This document shows positions 32,888-42,080 of a DNA stretch of 64,000 bases, in pieces. A model generated the notes under the pieces. It was not told the origin of the DNA. It saw nothing but the letters and a program-made list of their open reading frames with translations, and ran no database searches. Positions within the stretch are counted from its first letter, which is position 1. Each line of letters starts with the position of its first letter. The DNA comes from Ignavibacteriaceae bacterium. Lineage in GTDB: Bacteria > Bacteroidota > Ignavibacteria > Ignavibacteriales > Ignavibacteriaceae. Both the position numbers and the translations under genes were made by a program. The stretch is from NCBI GenBank assembly GCA_023229425.1, contig JALNZG010000001.1, positions 434,001 to 498,000 on the forward strand. The letters are read 5' to 3'.

Positions 32888-34975
32888 ATGACACAACTTT
32901 ATCCCATAGAAAAGGTTCGTAATATTGGTATTATGGCTCATATAGATGCCGGAAAAACAACTACGACCGAAAGAATTTTATATTATACAGGCAAATTGCA
33001 TAGACTCGGTGAGGTGCATGACGGCGCAGCTACGATGGATTGGATGGAGCAGGAAAAAGAGCGTGGTATCACCATTACAAGCGCTGCAACTACATGTTAT
33101 TGGAATGATCATCAAATAAATATTATTGATACTCCGGGTCACGTTGATTTTACCGCGGAAGTTGAAAGATCCCTTAGAGTTTTAGATGGCGCAATTGCAT
33201 TGTTCTGTGCTGTTGGTGGCGTTGAACCACAATCGGAAACAGTGTGGAGACAGGCTGATAAGTACCAAGTTCCGAGAATTGCTTTTATTAATAAAATGGA
33301 TCGAATCGGAGCTGATTTTTATAATGCTCTTCAAATGATTCGTGAGAGGCTTGGGGCTAACGCCATTCCGGTAACTTTACCGATTGGTGAAGGTGATTTG
33401 TTCTCCGGGATTATTGATTTGATAACCTTTAAATGTCTTATGTTCCATGAAGAGACTCTTGGCAGTACTTTTGATGAAATTGAAATTCCTCAAGGGTTAA
33501 GAAAAATTGCTGACAAATATCGCACTGAGATGTTGGAAGCCGTTTCTGATGTTGATGATACATTATTAGAAAAATATCTTGCCGGTTTGGAAATATCCGA
33601 AAAGGAAATCGTTAAAGTTTTAAGAACGGCTACGATTGAAGCAAAAATAATCCCCGTTCTTTGTGGGTCTTCATTTAAGAATAAAGGCGTTCAACGTCTT
33701 TTAGATGCTGTTATCGAGTTTCTTCCGGCTCCTTCCGATTCAATTGATGTTGTTGCGCACCACATTGGAAGCAATGACATTATTAAAAGAAAAATTAATG
33801 AAAACGAAAAATTTACTGCTTTAGCTTTTAAGATGATGAACGATCCTTTTGTTGGGAAGTTGACATTTTTCAGAGTTTATTCAGGTAAACTTGAAGCAGG
33901 CTCTTATGTTTACAATTCTGTTAGCCAGAAAAAAGAAAGAATTAGCCGATTACTTCAAATGCACGCTAATCATCGTGAAGAAATTGATAGCGTTCGTGCT
34001 GGTGATATTGCCGCTGCAATAGGGCTGAAATATACGAGGACTGGGGATACTTTGTGCAGTGAAAATGATCCTGTAGTTATGGAAAAAATTATTTTCCCGG
34101 AACCTGTTATCCAGATTGCAATTGAACCAAAAACAAAAGCTGATCAGGATAAACTCTCTGAAGCGTTAGCTAAACTCTCTGAAGAAGACCCGACTTTTAA
34201 AGTTAAAGTTGATGATGAAACCAGCCAGACGCTTATCAGCGGCATGGGTGAACTTCATCTTGAAATACTTGTTGATAGAATGAGACGTGAGTTTAAAGTT
34301 GAAGCGAATGTAGGAAAACCTCAAGTGGCTTATCGGGAAACAATAACCAATACAGTTAACGCTGAAGGTAAATTTGTTAAACAATCAGGCGGACGTGGAA
34401 AATTTGGTCATGTTTGGTTGGAGATTAGCCCAAATGAAGTTGGTAAAGGATATGAATTTATTAATGGAATTGTTGGTGGCGTAGTTCCAAAAGAATACAT
34501 AACACCGGTTTCTGTGGGTATTCAAGAAGCAATGAAAAACGGTGTTGTTGCAGGATTCCCGATGGTAGATATAAAAGTAAAATTATATGATGGTTCGTAT
34601 CATGACGTGGATTCCGATGAATTGTCTTTTAAGGTTGCAGGTTCAATGGGTTTCAAAGCTGGTGCTAGAAAAGCAAACCCGATTCTTTTAGAACCTATAA
34701 TGGCGGTTGAAGTTGTATCTCCGGAAGATTATCTCGGAGATGTAATGGGCGATTTGAATTCGAGAAGAGGAAGAATTGAAGGGTTTGCCGCCAGAAAAGA
34801 TGCACAAGTAATTAAAGCTCAAGTTCCTCTTGCTGAAATGTTTGGCTATTCTACTGTATTGCGCTCTATGACTCAGGGAAGAGCTATTTATTCAATGCAG
34901 TTTTCACATTATGCTGAAGTTCCTAAATCAGTTGCGGAAGAAATTGCTGAAAAATCAACTGGAAAAAGTCGTTAA
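32888..34975 (+). CDS. fusA: Elongation factor G
   Basis: The GTPase that drives translocation of tRNA and mRNA on the ribosome. The 695 aa have G1 AHIDAGKTTTTERIL, switch I ERGITITSAATTC, G3 DTPGHVDFT and G4 NKMDR, then the usual domains II-V including GMGELHLEI. It sits in the standard str order between rpsG and tuf. No second fusA copy or mitochondrial-type split is seen in the window. Confidence 0.98.
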   Translation: MTQLYPIEKVRNIGIMAHIDAGKTTTTERILYYTGKLHRLGEVHDGAATMDWMEQEKERGITITSAATTCYWNDHQINIIDTPGHVDFTAEVERSLRVLDGAIALFCAVGGVEPQSETVWRQADKYQVPRIAFINKMDRIGADFYNALQMIRERLGANAIPVTLPIGEGDLFSGIIDLITFKCLMFHEETLGSTFDEIEIPQGLRKIADKYRTEMLEAVSDVDDTLLEKYLAGLEISEKEIVKVLRTATIEAKIIPVLCGSSFKNKGVQRLLDAVIEFLPAPSDSIDVVAHHIGSNDIIKRKINENEKFTALAFKMMNDPFVGKLTFFRVYSGKLEAGSYVYNSVSQKKERISRLLQMHANHREEIDSVRAGDIAAAIGLKYTRTGDTLCSENDPVVMEKIIFPEPVIQIAIEPKTKADQDKLSEALAKLSEEDPTFKVKVDDETSQTLISGMGELHLEILVDRMRREFKVEANVGKPQVAYRETITNTVNAEGKFVKQSGGRGKFGHVWLEISPNEVGKGYEFINGIVGGVVPKEYITPVSVGIQEAMKNGVVAGFPMVDIKVKLYDGSYHDVDSDELSFKVAGSMGFKAGARKANPILLEPIMAVEVVSPEDYLGDVMGDLNSRRGRIEGFAARKDAQVIKAQVPLAEMFGYSTVLRSMTQGRAIYSMQFSHYAEVPKSVAEEIAEKSTGKSR

Positions 34976-35027
34976 AAAACAATTAATATTTTTGAAATCA
35001 AAGAAAATAAGTAAAAAGGAGAATTAA

Positions 35028-36233
35028 ATGGCCAAAGAAAAATTTGACAGAAGTAAACCGCACGTAAACGTCGGAACAATCGGTCACGTAGATCATGGTA
35101 AAACAACCTTAACTGCAGCTATTACAATGGCTCTTGCTAGAAAAGGTCTTTCTCAAGTGAGAACATTCGATTCTATTGATAATGCTCCTGAAGAAAGAGA
35201 ACGTGGTATTACTATTGCTACAGCACACGTAGAATATTCTACTGCAAAAAGACATTATGCACACGTTGACTGTCCAGGTCACGCTGATTATGTGAAAAAC
35301 ATGATTACCGGCGCGGCTCAAATGGATGGTGCAATCGTTGTGGTTGCTGCAACGGATGGTCCTATGCCGCAAACAAGAGAACACATTCTTTTAGCGCGCC
35401 AAGTTGGTGTTCCCAAGATCGTTGTTTTTATGAATAAAGTTGATGCGGTTGATGATCCTGAATTAATTGATTTAGTTGAAATGGAAATCAGAGAACTCTT
35501 AAGTAAATATGAATTTCCTGGTGATGAGATTCCAATTATCAAAGGATCTGCGTTAAGAGCGTTAGAAGCCGGTGCAAGCGGAGCTGAAATAACCGATGAA
35601 CGTTACAATTGTATATGGGAATTAATGGATGCAGTTGACAACTATATTCCTGTCCCGGAAAGAAGCATTGACAAACCTTTCTTAATGCCTGTTGAAGACG
35701 TTTTCTCAATTACCGGACGCGGAACCGTTGCAACCGGAAGAGTTGAAAGAGGACAAGTAAAGATTCAGGAAGAAGTTGAACTTATTGGTTTAGGTTTACA
35801 CAAAAAGACTGTTGTAACCGGAATAGAAATGTTTAGAAAAGAATTAGATGCCGCTATGGCCGGAGATAACGCCGGTATCCTTTTACGCGGTATTGATAAA
35901 AATGAAATTGAAAGAGGAATGGTTCTTGCCAAAACCGGTTCGATTACTCCTCACAAAAAATTTGAAGCTCAGGTTTATATCCTTTCAAAAGATGAAGGTG
36001 GACGACATACTCCATTTTTCAACGGCTACCGTCCTCAGTTCTATTTTAGAACAACTGATGTAACCGGTGTTGCTTCATTGCCTGAAGGAGTTGAAATGGT
36101 TATGCCTGGTGATGATGTTAGGTTATCAATAGTATTAATTACTACTATTGCCATGGAAGAAGGTTTACGCTTTGCTATCCGCGAAGGTGGACGTACAGTT
36201 GGTGCTGGTGTAGTTGGTAAAATTATAGAATAA
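35028..36233 (+). CDS. tuf: Elongation factor Tu
   Basis: The GTPase that delivers aminoacyl-tRNA to the ribosome. The 401 aa have GHVDHGKTTL, ERGITIATAHVEY, DCPGHADYVKNM and NKVD, plus domains II and III ending in GRTVGAGVVGKI. A strong AAAAGGAG ribosome site lies upstream. It is the only tuf in the window. The tRNA-Thr to tRNA-Trp interval, which holds tufB in Escherichia coli, lacks a copy. A perfect hairpin follows the stop. Confidence 0.98.
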   Translation: MAKEKFDRSKPHVNVGTIGHVDHGKTTLTAAITMALARKGLSQVRTFDSIDNAPEERERGITIATAHVEYSTAKRHYAHVDCPGHADYVKNMITGAAQMDGAIVVVAATDGPMPQTREHILLARQVGVPKIVVFMNKVDAVDDPELIDLVEMEIRELLSKYEFPGDEIPIIKGSALRALEAGASGAEITDERYNCIWELMDAVDNYIPVPERSIDKPFLMPVEDVFSITGRGTVATGRVERGQVKIQEEVELIGLGLHKKTVVTGIEMFRKELDAAMAGDNAGILLRGIDKNEIERGMVLAKTGSITPHKKFEAQVYILSKDEGGRHTPFFNGYRPQFYFRTTDVTGVASLPEGVEMVMPGDDVRLSIVLITTIAMEEGLRFAIREGGRTVGAGVVGKIIE

Positions 36234-36242
36234 ATGAATTGA

Positions 36243-36276
36243 AAACGAAAGGGAGTTATTTAACTCCCTTTCGTTT
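36243..36276 (+). terminator. Perfect hairpin between tuf and rpsJ
   Basis: A 16 bp perfect inverted repeat (36243-36258 with 36261-36276), core CGAAAGGGAGTTA, starts 10 bp after the tuf stop. The arm ends in CGTTTC with little T-tract after it. It could end the str transcript or only protect or attenuate it, since rpsJ follows 27 bp later without a clear promoter. Confidence 0.65.
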
Positions 36277-36303
36277 CTAAATAATTGTTAAGGAGATATA
36301 TAA

Positions 36304-36612
36304 GTGTCTGGTCAAAAGATTCGTATAAAACTAAAATCATATGATCATATTTTGATTGATAAATCGACTGAAAAGATTATCAAAACTGTTAGAAGTACCG
36401 GTGCGGTTGTTTCAGGTCCAATTCCATTGCCCACAAAGCGTACTCTTTATACAGTCTTGCGTTCTCCTCATGTCGATAAAAAGTCTCGTGAACAGTTTGA
36501 AACCAGAGCACATAAAAGAATTATCGATATTCATAATTCTAATTCTAAAACAATCGATTCTTTGAGCAAGTTGGACATTCCGGCTGGCGTTGATATTGAG
36601 ATAAAGTTATAA
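36304..36612 (+). CDS. rpsJ: 30S ribosomal protein S10 (NusE)
   Basis: A head protein of the 30S subunit that also works as NusE, contacting NusG and NusB in antitermination. The 102 aa have the family motifs KIRIKLKSYDHILID, GPIPLPTKRTLYTVLRSPH and KKSREQFETRAHKR. The start is GTG at 36304 after AAGGAG. It leads the S10-spc-alpha gene run. Confidence 0.98.
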   Translation: MSGQKIRIKLKSYDHILIDKSTEKIIKTVRSTGAVVSGPIPLPTKRTLYTVLRSPHVDKKSREQFETRAHKRIIDIHNSNSKTIDSLSKLDIPAGVDIEIKL

Positions 36613-36627
36613 GAAAGTGGAGTAACC

Positions 36628-37251
36628 ATGTCTGGGTTATTAGGTAAAAAATTAGGAATGACAAATATTTTCAATGAAGAAGGTCAGCGAATAGTGGCTA
36701 CGGCTATTATTGTTGGTCCTTGTAAAGTAACAGCGGTTAAAACGCTGGAGAAAAATGGCTATTCGGCTTTACAGTTAGGATTTCAGGAAAAAAAGGAAAA
36801 AGCTTTTTCAAAACCTCAAATCGGACATTTCAAGAAAAATAATCTCCCTTGCTATGCTGTTTTAAAGGAGTTTGCTTTCCCTTCAGTTGAATCTTATAAA
36901 GTTGGAGACGATTTGGATGTATCTCTTTTTGTTGAAGGAGAATTGATTAAAGTTCGCGGTATTAGTAAAGGAAAAGGTTTCCAGGGCGTAATGAAAAGAC
37001 ACGGATTTAGTGGTGTCGGCGGAACAACCCATGGTCAAAGTGACAGACTTAGAGCCCCTGGTTCTATCGGTTCTTCATCTTATCCTTCAAGAGTTTTTAA
37101 GGGAATGAAAATGGCCGGAAGAATGGGTAATGACTCAATAACCGTTGCTAACTTGAAAGTCCTTAAAATTAACACTGAACAAAACGTAATTTTTGTTAAA
37201 GGCTGTATTCCAGGATCAATTAATTCAATAGTTGAATTGTATAAAAAGTAG
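36628..37251 (+). CDS. rplC: 50S ribosomal protein L3
   Basis: An early-assembly large-subunit protein whose central loop reaches near the peptidyl transferase centre. The 207 aa show the N-terminal GLLGKKLGMTNIFNEEG and the conserved loop HGFSGVGGTTHGQSDRLRAP followed by GSIGSSSYPSRVFKGMKM. It starts 15 bp after rpsJ, with AAGTGGAG as ribosome site. Confidence 0.98.
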   Translation: MSGLLGKKLGMTNIFNEEGQRIVATAIIVGPCKVTAVKTLEKNGYSALQLGFQEKKEKAFSKPQIGHFKKNNLPCYAVLKEFAFPSVESYKVGDDLDVSLFVEGELIKVRGISKGKGFQGVMKRHGFSGVGGTTHGQSDRLRAPGSIGSSSYPSRVFKGMKMAGRMGNDSITVANLKVLKINTEQNVIFVKGCIPGSINSIVELYKK

Positions 37252-37263
37252 TTTGGTAAAAAA

Positions 37264-37911
37264 ATGTTAATAGATGTTTATAAAATAGATGGTACCTTGT
37301 CCGGCGAGAAAGTTGAATTGAACGATGGTGTTTTCGGAATTGAACCGAATGACCACGTTATTTATTTATCGGTTAAAGCATATCTTGCAAACCAAAGACA
37401 AGGAACACATAAAACCAAAGAACGCGGCGAAGTTAGCGGCGGCGGCAAGAAACCTTGGAAGCAAAAAGGCAGAGGCGGCGCTCGTGCCGGTACAACTCGT
37501 TCACCTTTGTGGGTTGGCGGTGGTACTATCTTTGGACCTCGTCCAAGAGATTATAGACAAGATTTACCAAAAAAAGTTAAAGCTCTAGCAAGAAGGTCAG
37601 CTTTAAGTTATAAAGCAAAAGATGAGCAGTTACTTGTTGTAGATGATTTTAGTTTTGAAAATCCTAAAACACAAAGTTTCCTTTCAATTTTGAAAGCATT
37701 AAAGATCGACGGAAAAAAAACTTTACTGCTAACAAACGGAAAACAGGAAAATGTTTGGAAGTCCGGTAGAAACATAAACAAAGTAAAAATTCTTGAAGCA
37801 CATAAGGCTTCCCCTTATCAGATTCTGAATAATCAAGTTCTTTTAGTACAAAAAAGCGCTATTGAGGTTTTGAACAATAATCAGGTTGCGCCGAAAGAGG
37901 AGGTAAACTAA
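37264..37911 (+). CDS. rplD: 50S ribosomal protein L4
   Basis: A large-subunit protein whose extended loop lines the peptide exit tunnel; in some bacteria it represses the S10 operon. The 215 aa carry the loop GGGKKPWKQKGRGGARAGT and RSPLWVGGGTIFGPRPRDY. The stop TAATG overlaps the rplW start by one base, so the two are translationally coupled. No E. coli-type S10 leader structure was recognised upstream of rpsJ. Confidence 0.98.
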   Translation: MLIDVYKIDGTLSGEKVELNDGVFGIEPNDHVIYLSVKAYLANQRQGTHKTKERGEVSGGGKKPWKQKGRGGARAGTTRSPLWVGGGTIFGPRPRDYRQDLPKKVKALARRSALSYKAKDEQLLVVDDFSFENPKTQSFLSILKALKIDGKKTLLLTNGKQENVWKSGRNINKVKILEAHKASPYQILNNQVLLVQKSAIEVLNNNQVAPKEEVN

Positions 37912-38204
37912 TGCAAGGTATATTAATTAAACCACTCTTTACTGAAAAAGTTACCAAAAGCAATACTGATCAGAACAAATATGGTTTTGTAGTTTCGGTT
38001 AAAGCTAATAAAATTGAAATTTCTAGAGCGATTGCTAAGAAATTCAACGTTACAGTAACTTCTGTTAATACAGTTGTTAATAAAGGCAAAGTTAAAACGC
38101 AGCTTTCAAAAGGCGGCAGATTCACGGGAAGTACTGCAAAATACAAAAAAGCATTTGTCTCTTTGAAGTCCGGTGATAAAATAGATTTATTTGAGCAAGT
38201 ATAA
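37911..38204 (+). CDS. rplW: 50S ribosomal protein L23
   Basis: Lies at the exit of the peptide tunnel and docks trigger factor and SRP. The 97 aa have the family pattern IKPLFTEKVTKSNTDQNKYGF and VTSVNTVVNKGKVK with a Lys-rich C-terminus. It shares one base with rplD, and rplB follows 26 bp later. Confidence 0.97.
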   Translation: MQGILIKPLFTEKVTKSNTDQNKYGFVVSVKANKIEISRAIAKKFNVTVTSVNTVVNKGKVKTQLSKGGRFTGSTAKYKKAFVSLKSGDKIDLFEQV

Positions 38205-38230
38205 GAAAAATGGATTTGGAGCTACGCTAA

Positions 38231-39055
38231 ATGGCAATTAGAAAAATGAAACCCGTTACTCCGGGAACAAGATTTATGTCAGTTTCATCTTTTGATGAAA
38301 TTACAAAATCAACACCGGAAAAATCTTTAACGGTATCCTTAAAAAAATCTGGTGGCAGAAATAATCACGGTCGTATTACATCACGTCATATTGGCGGTGG
38401 ACACAAGAGAAGATATCGAATTATTGATTTTAAGAGAAATAAATTTGGTATTCCTGCAAAAGTGTTTTCAATTGAATATGATCCAAACAGAACTGCAAGA
38501 ATTGCTCTTCTTCACTATGCAGATGGTGAAAAAAGATATATCATTGCCCCAGATGGTTTGAAAGTTGGCGAATCTATTCAATCAGGTACAGGATCAGAAA
38601 TTAAAGTCGGTAATGCACTTCCTTTAAAAGAATTACCGCTTGGAAGTTTTTTGCATAATGTTGAAATGAAAGCAGGCAAAGGTGGTCAACTTGGTAGAAG
38701 TGCCGGTGCATCAATTCAGTTGATGGCTAAAGAAGGCGACTACGCACAGTTAAAATTATCTTCCGGTGAAATCAGATTAGTAAGGTTAGAATGTTATGCA
38801 ACCTACGGTTCTGTTGGTAATGCTGAACAAGCAAACCTTAGCTTAGGTAAAGCCGGTAGAAGCAGATGGCTTGGAATTCGTTCTCATGTTCGTGGTGTTG
38901 CTATGAACCCTGTTGATCATCCTATGGGCGGCGGTGAAGGTAAAACTTCTGGCGGCGGTCATCCGGTTTCTCCTTGGGGACAACAAGCTAAAGGTTTAAA
39001 GACAAGAAAACATAAAAAAGTATCTAATAAACTTATTATCAAAAGACGAAAGTAA
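38231..39055 (+). CDS. rplB: 50S ribosomal protein L2
   Basis: One of the most conserved large-subunit proteins, needed for subunit joining and for the peptidyl transferase centre. The 274 aa have GRNNHGRITSRHIGGGHKRR, a GKAGRSRWLG segment and the hallmark VRGVAMNPVDHPMGGGEGKT. It has normal length and standard operon position between rplW and rpsS. Confidence 0.98.
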   Translation: MAIRKMKPVTPGTRFMSVSSFDEITKSTPEKSLTVSLKKSGGRNNHGRITSRHIGGGHKRRYRIIDFKRNKFGIPAKVFSIEYDPNRTARIALLHYADGEKRYIIAPDGLKVGESIQSGTGSEIKVGNALPLKELPLGSFLHNVEMKAGKGGQLGRSAGASIQLMAKEGDYAQLKLSSGEIRLVRLECYATYGSVGNAEQANLSLGKAGRSRWLGIRSHVRGVAMNPVDHPMGGGEGKTSGGGHPVSPWGQQAKGLKTRKHKKVSNKLIIKRRK

Positions 39056-39068
39056 GTAGAGAGTTAAT

Positions 39069-39356
39069 ATGCCTCGTTCAGTTAAAAAAGGACCGTTTAT
39101 TGATCTTAAATTGTTGAAAAAAGTTCAAGTGCTTAACCAATCAAGCCTAAAGAAAATTATTAAAACTTGGTCACGCGCTTCTACCATTTCTCCAGAATTT
39201 GTCGGTCACACTATTGCAGTACACAACGGAAATAAAATGATCCCTATTTATATTACAGAAAATATGGTTGGGCATAAGCTCGGCGAATTTTCTCCAACTC
39301 GTATTTTTAGAGGTCATCCTGGAACAAAAGCTGAAAAAGCATCAAAAGCGAAATAG
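39069..39356 (+). CDS. rpsS: 30S ribosomal protein S19
   Basis: A 30S head protein that forms a complex with S13 and contacts the A-site tRNA region. The 95 aa start PRSVKKGPFIDLKLLKKV and carry the signature VHNGNKMIPIYITENMVGHK followed by LGEFSPTR. It lies 13 bp after rplB with AGAGAG upstream of the ATG. Confidence 0.98.
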   Translation: MPRSVKKGPFIDLKLLKKVQVLNQSSLKKIIKTWSRASTISPEFVGHTIAVHNGNKMIPIYITENMVGHKLGEFSPTRIFRGHPGTKAEKASKAK

Positions 39357-39372
39357 GACGGAATAAAGGTTT

Positions 39373-39714
39373 ATGGAAGCAAAAGCTATTACAAGGTATA
39401 TCGGTTCATCTCCTCGGAAAATGAGATTGGTTATTGATCTAATCAGAGGAATTCCAGTTGATAAAGCAATTGAAATACTTCATTTTCAACCAAAACATGC
39501 ATCAAAGGACGCAGAAAAAACTTTACGTTCTGCAGTCGCCAATCTTATTAATAAAGAAGATGGCGTTAAAGTTGAGACTAGCGAATTGATTGTTAAAACA
39601 GCATTCGTAGATCAAGGACCGACTGCTAAACGAATTTCACCGGCACCAATGGGCCGTGCATTCAGAATTAGAAAACGCTCTTGCCACGTCACTATTGTGG
39701 TAGCAACAAAATAA
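39373..39714 (+). CDS. rplV: 50S ribosomal protein L22
   Basis: Binds all 23S rRNA domains, and its hairpin lines the exit tunnel. The 113 aa have SSPRKMRLVIDLIRGIPVDK and the tunnel hairpin GPTAKRISPAPMGRAFRIRK. It has normal length and follows rpsS by 16 bp. Confidence 0.98.
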   Translation: MEAKAITRYIGSSPRKMRLVIDLIRGIPVDKAIEILHFQPKHASKDAEKTLRSAVANLINKEDGVKVETSELIVKTAFVDQGPTAKRISPAPMGRAFRIRKRSCHVTIVVATK

Positions 39715-39730
39715 ATTAGGAGATTTCTTT

Positions 39731-40372
39731 TTGGGACAGAAAACACATCCGGTCGGTTTTAGAGTAGGCATCATCAGAGGATGGGACTCAAATTGGTATG
39801 AAAATCATAGCTATGCCGCCAAATTAAAAGAAGATGATAAGCTTCGTTCTTATGTGCGAAATAGATTAAAAAAGGCTGGTATTTCAAAAATTATTATTGA
39901 TAGAACTACAAAAAATATCATTCTTAACATTCATACTTCAAGACCCGGTGTAGTTATCGGAAAGAGCGGAAAAGAGATCACTCAACTTGAACAAGAATTA
40001 AGACAATTAACTGAAAAAGAAGTAAAGATTCAAATTTCTGAAATTAAGAGACCTGAGTTAGATGCTTATTTAGTAGCGGAAAACATCGCCAATCAGCTCG
40101 TTGGAAGAATTTCTTTTAGAAGAGCTATGAAATCAGCTATAAATTCTACGATGAGAATGGGAGCTGAGGGAATTAAAATTATGTGTGCCGGAAGATTAGG
40201 CGGAGCTGAAATGGCAAGAACCGAACAGTACAAAGAAGGAAGAGTTCCTCTTCATACTATCCGCGCCGATATTGATTATGCTAACGGCAGAGCGGAAACG
40301 GTTTACGGTTCGATCGGTATAAAGGTATGGATCTGCCGCGGTGAAATTTTAGGTAAACGAGCTTCAGAATAA
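39731..40372 (+). CDS. rpsC: 30S ribosomal protein S3
   Basis: Forms part of the mRNA entry channel and its helicase activity. The 213 aa have the N-terminal GQKTHPVGFRVGIIRGWDSN, the KH domain with RPGVVIGKSGKEI, and the C-terminal part with GRLGGAEMARTE and HTIRADIDYA. The start is TTG at 39731, supported by TAGGAG upstream and by the family N-terminus immediately following. Confidence 0.97.
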   Translation: MGQKTHPVGFRVGIIRGWDSNWYENHSYAAKLKEDDKLRSYVRNRLKKAGISKIIIDRTTKNIILNIHTSRPGVVIGKSGKEITQLEQELRQLTEKEVKIQISEIKRPELDAYLVAENIANQLVGRISFRRAMKSAINSTMRMGAEGIKIMCAGRLGGAEMARTEQYKEGRVPLHTIRADIDYANGRAETVYGSIGIKVWICRGEILGKRASE

Positions 40373-40396
40373 TATTACTGTAGGAGTTTTTTAAAT

Positions 40397-40813
40397 ATGT
40401 TAATGCCCAAAAGAGTTAAGTTTAGAAAATCGCAACGCGGAAGAATGGCCGGAAAAGCAAAACGCGGCAGCACGATTGCATTTGGAGATTTTGGTTTAAA
40501 AGCTCTTGAACCTGAATGGATCACAAGCAGACAAATTGAAGCTTGTCGTGTTGCTTTATCGAGAAAAATGAAGCGTGATGGAAAAGTTTGGATCAGAGTT
40601 TTTCCGGACAAACCGGTATCAAAAAAACCTCTAGAAACAAGAATGGGTAAGGGAAAAGGCGGTCCTGAGTTTTGGGTTGCCGTAGTAAAGCCGGGTAGAA
40701 TTATGTTTGAAGTTTCAGGCGTAACAAAAGAAGTAGCTCATGAAGCATTAAAAGTTTGCTCGCATAAGCTTCCCATTAAAACAAAAATTATTGCAAGACC
40801 TGATTACGAATAA
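40397..40813 (+). CDS. rplP: 50S ribosomal protein L16
   Basis: Organises 23S rRNA around the A-site tRNA and helps the aminoacyl end into place. The 138 aa start LMPKRVKFRKSQRGRMAG and include RMGKGKGGPEFWVAVVKPG. An ATG two codons further in is possible, but MLMPKR is common in the family. A TAGGAG site lies upstream. Confidence 0.98.
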   Translation: MLMPKRVKFRKSQRGRMAGKAKRGSTIAFGDFGLKALEPEWITSRQIEACRVALSRKMKRDGKVWIRVFPDKPVSKKPLETRMGKGKGGPEFWVAVVKPGRIMFEVSGVTKEVAHEALKVCSHKLPIKTKIIARPDYE

Positions 40814-40829
40814 AAATTGGTAAATGAAT

Positions 40830-41063
40830 ATGAAACTTTCTGAAATAAAAGAAATGTCTTCCGAAGAAATTGGGAAACAAGTTGTTGGTGAAGAGAGCAA
40901 TTTAGTTGATTTGCGTTTTTCTCACGAATTAAAGCAATTAACAAATACTGCCAAACTTCGTGCAACAAAAAAAGATATTGCCAGGATGAAAACTATTTTG
41001 AAAGAAAGAGAACTTTCGGAAAAGAAATCCCGCCTGATGCAGGATAAAGGAGTTGATGCTTGA
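40830..41063 (+). CDS. rpmC: 50S ribosomal protein L29
   Basis: A small two-helix protein by the tunnel exit. It shows KLSEIKEMSSEEIGKQ and the family's DLRFSHELKQLTNTAKLRAT. I chose the ATG at 40830 (MKLSEIKEM), 77 aa. An ATG two codons earlier would add MN. The C-terminal 15 aa are a slight extension. Its stop region is shared with the start region of rpsQ. Confidence 0.95.
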   Translation: MKLSEIKEMSSEEIGKQVVGEESNLVDLRFSHELKQLTNTAKLRATKKDIARMKTILKERELSEKKSRLMQDKGVDA

Positions 41064-41065
41064 TT

Positions 41066-41323
41066 ATGGAAAAAAGATCCTTACGTAAAACCAGAGTAGG
41101 TAAAGTTGTTAGCAACAAAATGGAAAAATCTATTACTGTTGCCATCGAAAGAAAAGTTCCACATCCCGTGTACAAAAAATATTTTAAAAAAACCACAAAG
41201 TTGATGGCTCACGACGAAAAAAACGAATGCAATATCGGCGACGTTGTAAAAATTATGGAAACCCGACCACTTAGCAAAATTAAAAGATGGCGCTTAGTTG
41301 AAGTCGTTGAAAAAGCTAAGTAG
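41066..41323 (+). CDS. rpsQ: 30S ribosomal protein S17
   Basis: A primary 16S-rRNA-binding protein of the 30S body. The 85 aa have EKRSLRKTRVGKVVSNKMEK, the PHPVYKKYFKKT segment and ETRPLSKIKRWRLVEVVEKA. I chose the ATG at 41066 because MEKRSLRKTRVG is the family-like start. A TTG at 41060 overlaps the rpmC stop and has better spacing (7 bp) to AAGGAG, so the true start could be two codons earlier. Confidence 0.96.
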   Translation: MEKRSLRKTRVGKVVSNKMEKSITVAIERKVPHPVYKKYFKKTTKLMAHDEKNECNIGDVVKIMETRPLSKIKRWRLVEVVEKAK

Positions 41324-41344
41324 TTAAAGCAAGGAGTTAATGAA

Positions 41345-41713
41345 ATGATTCAAGAAGAAACCAATTTAGTAGTTGCGGATAACTCCGGCGCTAAAAAAGT
41401 ACGCTGCATAAGAGTGCTTGGCGGAAGTGGAAGACAATATGCAAGTTTAGGTGATCTAATAGTCGTCACCGTTAAATCAGCTATACCAAACGGTCAAGTT
41501 AAAAAAGGTGAAGTTTCAAGAGCCGTTATAGTTAGAACGAACAAAGAAGTTAGAAGAAAAGACGGTTCATACATAAGATTTGATGAAAACGCAGCGGTTC
41601 TCTTAAATGCACAAAACGAACCTAAAGGAACCCGTATTTTTGGTCCGGTTGCAAGAGAACTTAGAGAGAAACAGTTTATGAAGATAGTTTCACTAGCACC
41701 AGAAGTTTTATAA
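41345..41713 (+). CDS. rplN: 50S ribosomal protein L14
   Basis: Lies at the subunit interface and takes part in the bridge to 16S helix 14. The 122 aa start IQEETNLVVADNSGAKKVRC and include VVTVKSAIPNGQVKKGEVSR and the RFDENAAVLLN segment. It is the first gene of the spc part, 21 bp after rpsQ, with AAGGAG upstream. Confidence 0.98.
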   Translation: MIQEETNLVVADNSGAKKVRCIRVLGGSGRQYASLGDLIVVTVKSAIPNGQVKKGEVSRAVIVRTNKEVRRKDGSYIRFDENAAVLLNAQNEPKGTRIFGPVARELREKQFMKIVSLAPEVL

Positions 41714-41723
41714 TAGGTTAACC

Positions 41724-42047
41724 ATGCAAATTAAAAAGAATGACAATATAATTGTAATTACCGGAAACAATAAAAATAAAACCGGAAAAGTTTTAAAAGT
41801 GTACCCAAAGGTAAACCGTGTGATCGTTGAGGGGATTAATATCCGTAAACGTCATACCAAACCTTCACAAAAAAGCCAACAAGGTGGCATTGTTGAAAAA
41901 GAAGCCCCGATACATGTTTCCAATGTAATGATTGTTGATCCAAAAACAAGCAAGCCTACTCGTATTGGTTCTAAAATAATTATTGATGAAAAGACAGGCA
42001 AAAAGAAAATTGCACGCGTAAGCAAAATTTCCGGCGAGATGTTATAA
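41724..42047 (+). CDS. rplX: 50S ribosomal protein L24
   Basis: An assembly-initiator protein of the large subunit with a KOW fold. The 107 aa show IKKNDNIIVITGNNKNKTGKV, VEGINIRKRHTKPSQKSQQG and IVEKEAPIHVSNVM. It has a normal length and order, 10 bp after rplN. Confidence 0.97.
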   Translation: MQIKKNDNIIVITGNNKNKTGKVLKVYPKVNRVIVEGINIRKRHTKPSQKSQQGGIVEKEAPIHVSNVMIVDPKTSKPTRIGSKIIIDEKTGKKKIARVSKISGEML

Positions 42048-42080
42048 GTACTCATCATTTTCTAAAGGTTTGAAGAAATA

